A stretch of DNA of 64,000 bases. It comes from Liriodendron chinense. Its lineage: Eukaryota > Streptophyta > Magnoliopsida > Magnoliales > Magnoliaceae. The stretch spans positions 6,683,344-6,747,343 of the forward strand of contig ML058484.1 of the NCBI GenBank assembly GCA_003013855.2. Reading direction: 5' to 3'. Positions 57,946 through 64,000 of this stretch are shown here, piece by piece; within the stretch, counting starts at the first letter, position 1, and each line of letters starts with the position of its first letter. A model generated the notes under the pieces. The model saw only the letters and a list, made by a program, of their open reading frames with translations, was not told the DNA's origin and made no database searches. Both the position numbers and the translations under genes were made by a program.

Positions 57946-58370
57946 GGAGACGGGTAGCTACGGGTGCTCTGTGGGCCCGCCATAATATATGTGTTTTATC
58001 CGCGTCATCCACCCATTTTTTCAGACAATTTTATGAAAAGATCCAAAAAATGAGGCAATCTCATGTGGACCGCACCACAGGAAACAGGTGATTGAACGGC
58101 CACCATTAAAAACTACAAGGCCACAAGTTGTTCATCCATCCAGGTCTTTGTGATCTAATCAGTGGAAAATAAACGTAACAGTGGACTCTAGGAATTTTTC
58201 AATGGTGGGCATTCAATCACCAATATTTTCTCGTAATGTGGTTCACTTGAGATTTAAATTTGTGTCATTTTTCTGCTCATGACCTAAAATGATCTCAAAA
58301 ATTAGATGGACGGCATGGATGAAACAGATATATCATTGTGGGGCCATGGAAACACCATCCAGTAGGCAAG
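57946..58370. mobile_element. Foldback MITE, family A-like
   Basis: The left arm starts gtgggcccgccataatatatg and the right arm ends atcattgtggggccatgga. The spacer is shortened. The ends are approximate. Confidence 0.55.
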
Positions 58371-58390
58371 GTCAATAGGCAATACGCAGG

Positions 58391-59050
58391 AAGCAAATTT
58401 TCCACAGAACCTTTCACATAGGTGGAACCCACCCTGATGTATGTGTGTAATCCACCCGTTCACCTGTTTTGCCGGCTAATTTTAGGACATGCAAGGAAAA
58501 AAAGAAGAAGACGAAGCTACATCCAAGATTTAAGTGGGCCACACCATGATGTGTGTGTGTAATCCACCCATTCACCTGTTTTGCCGGCTAATTTTAGGAC
58601 ATGCCAAAAAAAAAAAAAAAAAAAAAAAAGTATATCCAAGATTTAAGTGGGCCGCACAAGAGGGAAAATTGGAAAAAGAAATGCTGACGGTTGAAATCTT
58701 CTTAGTCTCTACTCGATGTTTATATGCCATTCAAACCCTCTATAAGATCATTCCCACTTAGGATGAACTGAAAACACAAAAAACTTATTCTGATACAAGA
58801 ATTTTGTGGTTATAAAAATATTTCAACGGTGGACGTTCTATCTTCTTCGTTTCCTCTTGTGCTTGTGTAGCCTACTTAAGTTTTATCTTCATTGTTCCCT
58901 CTTGTGTGGCCTATTTGAGTTTTGGACCGAGCTCATAGTTTTTTATTGCACGTCCTAAAAGAACTTGCAAAACGGATGAATGGGGTGGGTTTCTCACAAA
59001 GATTACAGTAGACCCCACCTAGCCATCATGCACAAGAAAAGCTTTTGGGG
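58391..59050. mobile_element. Foldback MITE, family B-like, with an internal tandem duplication
   Basis: The family-B spacer (acttaggatgaactgaaaac) and both arms are visible. The left arm contains two tandem copies of about 112 bp, each beginning gatgtNtgtgtgtaatccacc at 58436 and 58548 and including gttttgccggctaattttag and atccaagatttaagtgggcc. A long A-run follows the second. Confidence 0.6.
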
Positions 59051-59094
59051 AGGGTCCATTGGTCCCTGCCCTTGCAACCTTCCCTTTTGGGGTT

Positions 59095-59520
59095 TCAAAA
59101 GTTGCAGTCCCCATCATGATGTATGTGGTACATCCACATTGTCCATCCATTTTGCATACTAATTTTAGGGCATGGGCCCAAACATGAGAAAGATCCAAAT
59201 CTCAAGTGTACTATACCATAGAAAGCGGAAGGGATTGAACACCTACCCTTAATAACTTCTTAGGGCCAAGCACATTGGATTGCTAAAAGGAATTATAGTG
59301 GCTCTTTAATTTAGGTCCATGTCACCTAGTTGTCAGGTTGGATGGCAACAAAAAAAAAAGAGTAACAATGGGCCTAGCATTTTTTATTTAATAGTAGATT
59401 TAATTGCCACCATTAACTCTTACAGGGTCCACTTGAGATTTGGATCTTTTCATTTTTGGGCTCATGCCCTCAAATCATGATCTACAAAGGATGGACGGCC
59501 TGTGTAGTACATCATCGGAA
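59095..59520. mobile_element. Foldback MITE, family A-like, diverged
   Basis: The left arm catcatgatgtatgtggtac and the right arm ggatggacggcctgtgtagt face each other around a spacer near 59290-59370. It lies just downstream of the protease pseudogene. Confidence 0.55.
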
Positions 59521-61125
59521 TAGATTCCGCTACCTTGCCCAAGGAATAAGGGTTAAAGAGGGCATAATCATCTTTTTGAAATATAAACAGGCGGAACCAT
59601 GTGAAAGACATTAGTCAAAAGTGGGTTTTAGGAAAAGGTTTATAAGGAAGCTTGTTTTTGGAATTCAACCAAAATAAAGGCATCTATATGGCAAAAAAAA
59701 AAAAAATTACTACTCAAATAAACATGCTAGTATATTTCTGCAAACATATTCATGCATCATGAAGTTGTGAAAGAGCAAATATAGAGATGGAAAGTATTCC
59801 ATGAGAAATGCAATCAGTTTTTTAGCGTTCATCCTTAGTAGGAGGTACTCCTTTGCAGGGTTAGGGGATGATTTGATTGGATACGAGCCTCCATAGCCAA
59901 CAATTGCCATCTCCATGGTCAAGGTCTGTGCCGCAATGCCTTGTCAAGACACCCTGCAAGTAGTGACATCAATTTTGGCAAACATTATAGGGCTTTGCAC
60001 TAACATAATTTGTATGTTATACAAAAACTCAGAATTTTGGTCTTTTGGAATAATACCCACAATCTTAGTTCTAATACACAGTGACATGACTCAGAGCTCG
60101 GCCAAGTCAACTCGACTCAGCAAGATTTTGAGCTAAAAAAAATGATGAGAATGAAACGAAGCGAACAGGTGACCTCCGTTGTGGAGAGGGACCTGCTATC
60201 AACGCACCATTGCAAACAGGTGTGCTTTGTTTTGATTTTTTTTTATTTAGCATATCAATTTAATTTTTTTCACCATATATTAATTATTAAACATTGAGTT
60301 GAGTCAAAGAATAGATTGTCAAGTCTTCAAGTTGACCTGACTTGACTAGACACCAAATTGAGTTTTGAGTTTTTGAACCATGCCCACAACATCAATGATC
60401 GATCAATCACCATGGGCTGGAAACAACACATTATGTAGGTCTTACAAGGAACCATCCGGCAGCTTGCATCTTACGCATCTTTTATGGCTCATGCATGATT
60501 AAATGCTGCCTATCACAAGCTCTAAAGGTGTAGAGCTACTTGGTGAGGCACCGGTGATCTGGTTTAAACATGGAATAGTGACAACTTGTCCGAGTCGATT
60601 TGGACTTGGTCGTGTCCGATCTGGTTCAGACCATGAGTCAGAACTGAAAATAGGGGTGACTCAGCTTGGCCGAATCACTCGGACTCGACCAAATGAGTTG
60701 GTCTAAGTCGCCAAGTCTTAAAACCATGGGTGCATATGCTACAACTGGATAGTTCCATGTTTCTTGTAGACGATGTATAACTTTAGCAACATATCAAAGA
60801 CTCAACTCTGAATAGAACTGGACATCTGAACCCATAGTGTCAATGGCCACCGATACAGGTAGATTTGTCACGGCTTTCAACAACGCATCTTCATCATTGG
60901 CGGGCACATTCTCATGCCCATCAATAACACCACGTTCATACATGAAAGCATACATAAATGTTAAATATTTGGGGAACAAATGCCAACTTGCCATATTTGT
61001 ACAACATCTCGGCCTTCCAAAATGTGTGTTAGGGTAAATATTTTTAATTTAATAATTAAATATTTAAGTTGAGCCAAATGAACTCGATCGAGTCTTTGAG
61101 TCAGCCTGACCCAAATGGACATTAA

Positions 61126-61335
61126 GGGCCCATTTGGATACCACCAAATAAATTACTTTTTCTACTTACGACAGTAGATAAGTAACTTATTTGAGATAAG
61201 TAAGTTTGGTTTATGATCACTTATAAGTAACTTTTTTATTTGAAGTTATTTAATCACTTAAGTTTAATAAGTAGAAATCAAGATAAGCTACTTGAGGCAT
61301 AAGTAGCTTAAGTAACTTACTATCCAAGAGCCCCC
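61126..61335. mobile_element. Tourist-like MITE in the pseudogene's first intron, 210 bp
   Basis: The ends gggcccatttggata and tatccaagagccccc are inverted. TAA flanks it (61123-61125 and 61336-61338). The interior is rich in aagtaactta and its mirror. It lies where the exon encoding the catalytic Cys would be expected. Confidence 0.8.
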
Positions 61336-61378
61336 TAAGTTAAATCAAGTTTTTGGATTTTCGAACCGTGGTCTTATC

Positions 61379-61502
61379 TAGGGCTATCAAAGGATGGGTT
61401 GCGCTTGGGCTAGTCAAAATGAATTTTTTTAATAGCTCTGGCTTGAAGAGTTAAAAAATGTGAGCCAAAGCCAACCCCAGGCCAGGCCCATTGACAACCC
61501 TA
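61379..61502. mobile_element. Short hAT-type MITE, 124 bp
   Basis: The ends tagggctatcaa and ttgacaaccctag are flanked by gtcttatc (61371-61378) and gtcttttc (61503-61510), 7 of 8 identical. Confidence 0.75.
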
Positions 61503-62583
61503 GTCTTTTCTGCCAATGCCAGCTATGTAGGACATCCATGCCATGCAGACGGTAGGCCCCACTGAAGATCAGCACAAAAATAGGCCCCTATCCGCACATC
61601 AGGTGGGTCTAACCTGTATGTTGAGTCACACTATCAGTTGTCCATTGATTCTAATTGTATGGCCCACCTGATGACCGGACTGCCCTATTTTTTTGTCCTA
61701 GACGATCCTCATGTTTGGGCCTACTGTTCGCATGTTATGGATAATGTCCTACCGAGCTGAGACATGGGCAGAAGAGACCTAGTTGGATGACAAGTTAGCA
61801 TACTTCCGGCTGTACGTTACCAGTTCTCTATGGGTTTGTTTGAAATTATCAATCTTGATCACACGATCTACATGCAGGGAGTGCCTACAGATTATCATTT
61901 GTGGGATGACCCCATTAGGTGGCCAACACCTACCGCTGCATGCAAAAACTGCATGATCAAGATCTACCAGTCTGTGAGGACACTAATATAAAAGCTTTGG
62001 TTCATTGTGTTTACACTATCATTCCTCATTATTAGTAAGATAGAGATGGTTGTTTTATCTCTCTTACCACAGTATTCACCTTGGTCCTTGACTTCCGTTA
62101 CAGCATCCTTCTCTCTTCAATCGACAGAAGGTGGGAGGCCGGTCATCTTCTCATTCAGGAAATTCCCAGTCCCACGCAGGCTCCCTCGACGCATCCTGTG
62201 GTGTCTGCTTCCAAGGCAGCGATGGGTCATGAACTCCTCATGAGTCATGTCTGCAAACTTGCTCAGATTCAGCTGATCCTGACCGCCCTTCTTGTTGTAG
62301 GAATGTACATACTTTGCGTTTTCTTTGAATTCATTGAAGTGCTTGAGGTCCTCTTCAAGGTCCCGAGAAATACCATAATGACTACGCCACCTCTTGTACA
62401 AATCCCACAACATTTCTTCCGAAGCAAAGTCTTTGTCATCTTTGTCATCAAGTAGGAAGCTGTCAGCAATTGTGAAGAGGAAAACAAGGGAAAGAGCTAG
62501 AAACAGAAACTTCCCCATTGTTTGTATGGAATGAAAGAGGAGAAAGGAAATGGGTTTATCAATGGGAGCTGTGCTTAGAGAGT

Positions 62584-62594
62584 TGATGTATTTA
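62584..62594 (-). promoter_or_regulatory. Possible TATA box of the protease pseudogene
   Basis: The minus strand reads TTCATAAATAC about 70 bp upstream of the ATG at 62518, a plausible relic of the original core promoter. Confidence 0.45.
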
Positions 62595-62639
62595 TGAAGT
62601 TGGATAAGAAGATTACAACAACGAAGTTGTTATTAAAGA

Positions 62640-62820
62640 AAGTTGAAGTTGATTGTGGGTGACAGCAACCAAAAAGAGAGATGGAGAAGATGGAATGAAT
62701 TGGGTTGTGAGGGAAGAGAAGGCAGGATTGTGTGGGGGCAACAACAACCAGAGGGAGGAACTGGAGAAGATTAGAATGAAAGTGGGTTGGGAGGGGATTG
62801 GAAGGCAGAGTTGTTTTTCT
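62640..62820. repeat. Imperfect duplication upstream of the protease pseudogene
   Basis: Two segments (starting near 62680 and 62758) share tggagaagat, aatga..gggttg and ggaaggcagNNttgt phrases. It gives a 117-residue minus-strand frame with no recognisable motif. Confidence 0.5.
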
Positions 62821-64000
62821 CTTGCAAGCATTGCCTTATATGCAAGCAAGATGAGATGATCCGGTGGGCTGGAGGAACCAGAATTACGGTAGGGACAGCT
62901 CTCTCTATTGTAAATGTGGCAGGTTGATGTGCAAATCAGGTCGGCCCATATGCAAGGCCCCATCATAGATGGTTTATGTCTCGAAAATCACACATTTTAG
63001 ACAATCATATCCATCTGATTGGTGTTCATTAAGGCAATGGTGGAAAACAAAAATAGTCAATGGTCAATTAGCAACATGATTACCTTGTGTCAACACTGAG
63101 GTCTAGGTATCGAATCCCAACGTGGGGGCGGCTAACATTGCAGGGTGACTAACAGTGTGGGTGTGTGTACCAACAGTGGGATGTGTGTACTAACCCAAAA
63201 AAATAAATTAATTAATAAAATAAAAATTAGCAACATGATTAACTGTAGAAAAGTGATCGATCTCATGGGTCTTGTTTTAAAATGCAAGCCATCTGTGCTC
63301 GCACCTGTATATGGGTGGACCTGATTGATAACTCCATGCATCACCCTACGACGTGTCCTGTGGAGAGATGGCTCTATAGTTACAGTTAAAAAAAAAAAAA
63401 TCAACGGTTAAATTTAGTTCTGGAGAAATTTTTAGTGGACATGGCTGCTGGTCGCTAGCGGCCCGCACATACGATCATGGGTGGGATGGGGGATACATAC
63501 CAGAAAATCGTATAAGTATCTCTTTTGCTTCAATGGTGATGACGAGAGAAAAAGTGAGATGTGGAATTGGTTAAAAAGGTAATATTTGGAGATTCAAAAT
63601 TAAACAGAATTTGAGGGGTGTTCTCATTAAAATATGAATCGAGTTAAAAATTTAACTGGTTATTTATTTACTAGTCAAATTAGATTATTTTCGAGTTAAC
63701 CAGATTATTTACACCCCGTTTGGCACCCTGGATTTGGTAGTAAATGAGTGTATTTCAAATCCAAATAGCTGTTTTTTGTGTTTGGCAACCTTGGATTTGT
63801 AGGTAAATGGAATCAGAGGTAAATGAGATTTTCAGATTATTACAATTTTCTCCTCGTGCTATCATAGAAAGTAGAGGAGCTTAGCTAAGCCCACACATGT
63901 GCAATAAAGCTAATGTATATACCACAGGTGCTAGCATGGCATGATGAGTCTAAGATCCAACCCATTGGTGACATCTTAGCCCAAGAATCAGATTGATCCA
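62821..64000. other. No gene identified
   Basis: The stretch at 63713-63840 opens with ccccgtttggcaccctggat and repeats tttggcaacNttggatttg, like the start of a Tourist-type MITE. Its other end would lie beyond the window. No supported coding frame was found. Confidence 0.4.

Larger units (their letters stand above)
59845..62518 (-). pseudogene. Papain-like cysteine protease pseudogene (KDEL-tail/vignain group)
   Basis: Exon 1 (62068-62518) encodes a signal peptide (MGKFLFLALSLVFLFTIADS) and an I29 propeptide with a recognisable ERFNIN-type helix and LNLSKFADMTHEEF. A TGA at 62117-62119 then replaces the Trp of the VDW motif that opens the mature enzyme. The coding trace continues as REKDAVTEVKDQG to a good GT donor. 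The exon with the catalytic Cys (CWAFS) was not found. Part of a later exon remains (60806-60928, IDGHENVPANDEDALLKAV and PVSVAID..QFYSE). The last exon (about 59845-59953) keeps the Asp-His-Gly site but has one extra base just after it, and GYGG is joined directly to SYPIKSSPNP, deleting the Asn/NSWG region. No KDEL end was seen. It cannot make an enzyme. Confidence 0.88.

Noticed and set aside
62613..62966. 117-residue minus-strand frame upstream of the protease
   Set aside because: It is of low complexity, from a purine-rich imperfect duplication, with no motif.

Overview
The window is nuclear DNA of a flowering plant. It holds one large multi-exon housekeeping-type plant gene, one plant protease pseudogene, and a dense layer of plant transposons: Copia and Ty3/gypsy retrotransposons, a TRIM, and Tourist, hAT and Mutator-like MITEs. 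The very high copy number of one palindromic 'gtgggcccac...gatgt...ccgtccatcc' family suggests a large, repeat-rich genome. A magnoliid or similar early-diverging lineage is my guess only. No prokaryotic, organellar, tRNA or rRNA gene was recognised.

Genes. (1) A complete sucrose synthase gene lies on the minus strand from the ATG at 30778 to the TAA at 20947-20949. It has 15 coding exons and encodes 811 residues. All splice junctions could be placed by hand, all have GT/AG borders and all keep frame. (2) A broken papain-like (KDEL-tail/vignain group) cysteine protease pseudogene lies on the minus strand at about 59845-62518. It has an intact signal peptide and propeptide, but a stop codon replaces the Trp at the start of the mature enzyme, the exon with the catalytic Cys is missing, and the last exon carries a frameshift and an internal deletion.

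Layout. 1-760: a TRIM nested in a Tourist-like MITE. 1.9-7.2 kb: two related degenerate Copia copies in opposite orientation, the second split by other repeats. 7.5-9.7 kb: a 2-kb unit bounded by roughly 265-bp direct repeats. 10.2-11.8 kb: another minus-strand Copia 5' end with a 180-bp foldback insertion. 12.7-17 kb: hAT and Mutator-like MITEs, some nested three deep. 17-20.5 kb: short tandem repeats and MITE relics. 20.5-30.9 kb: sucrose synthase. 31-46.6 kb: an almost unbroken series of foldback MITEs. 46.8-47.7 kb: a minisatellite of roughly 34-bp period. 50.2-54.6 kb: the 5' part of a minus-strand Ty3/gypsy element with one LTR. 54.6-59.5 kb: more foldback MITEs and a hAT element. 59.8-62.6 kb: the protease pseudogene.

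The main pattern beyond the genes is the foldback MITE population. Where both ends could be read, many copies are flanked by 9-bp direct repeats, as expected for Mutator-like elements. A second group with TAGGG-type ends carries 8-bp duplications, as expected for hAT elements. No transposase gene that could move either group was seen, so they appear non-autonomous.
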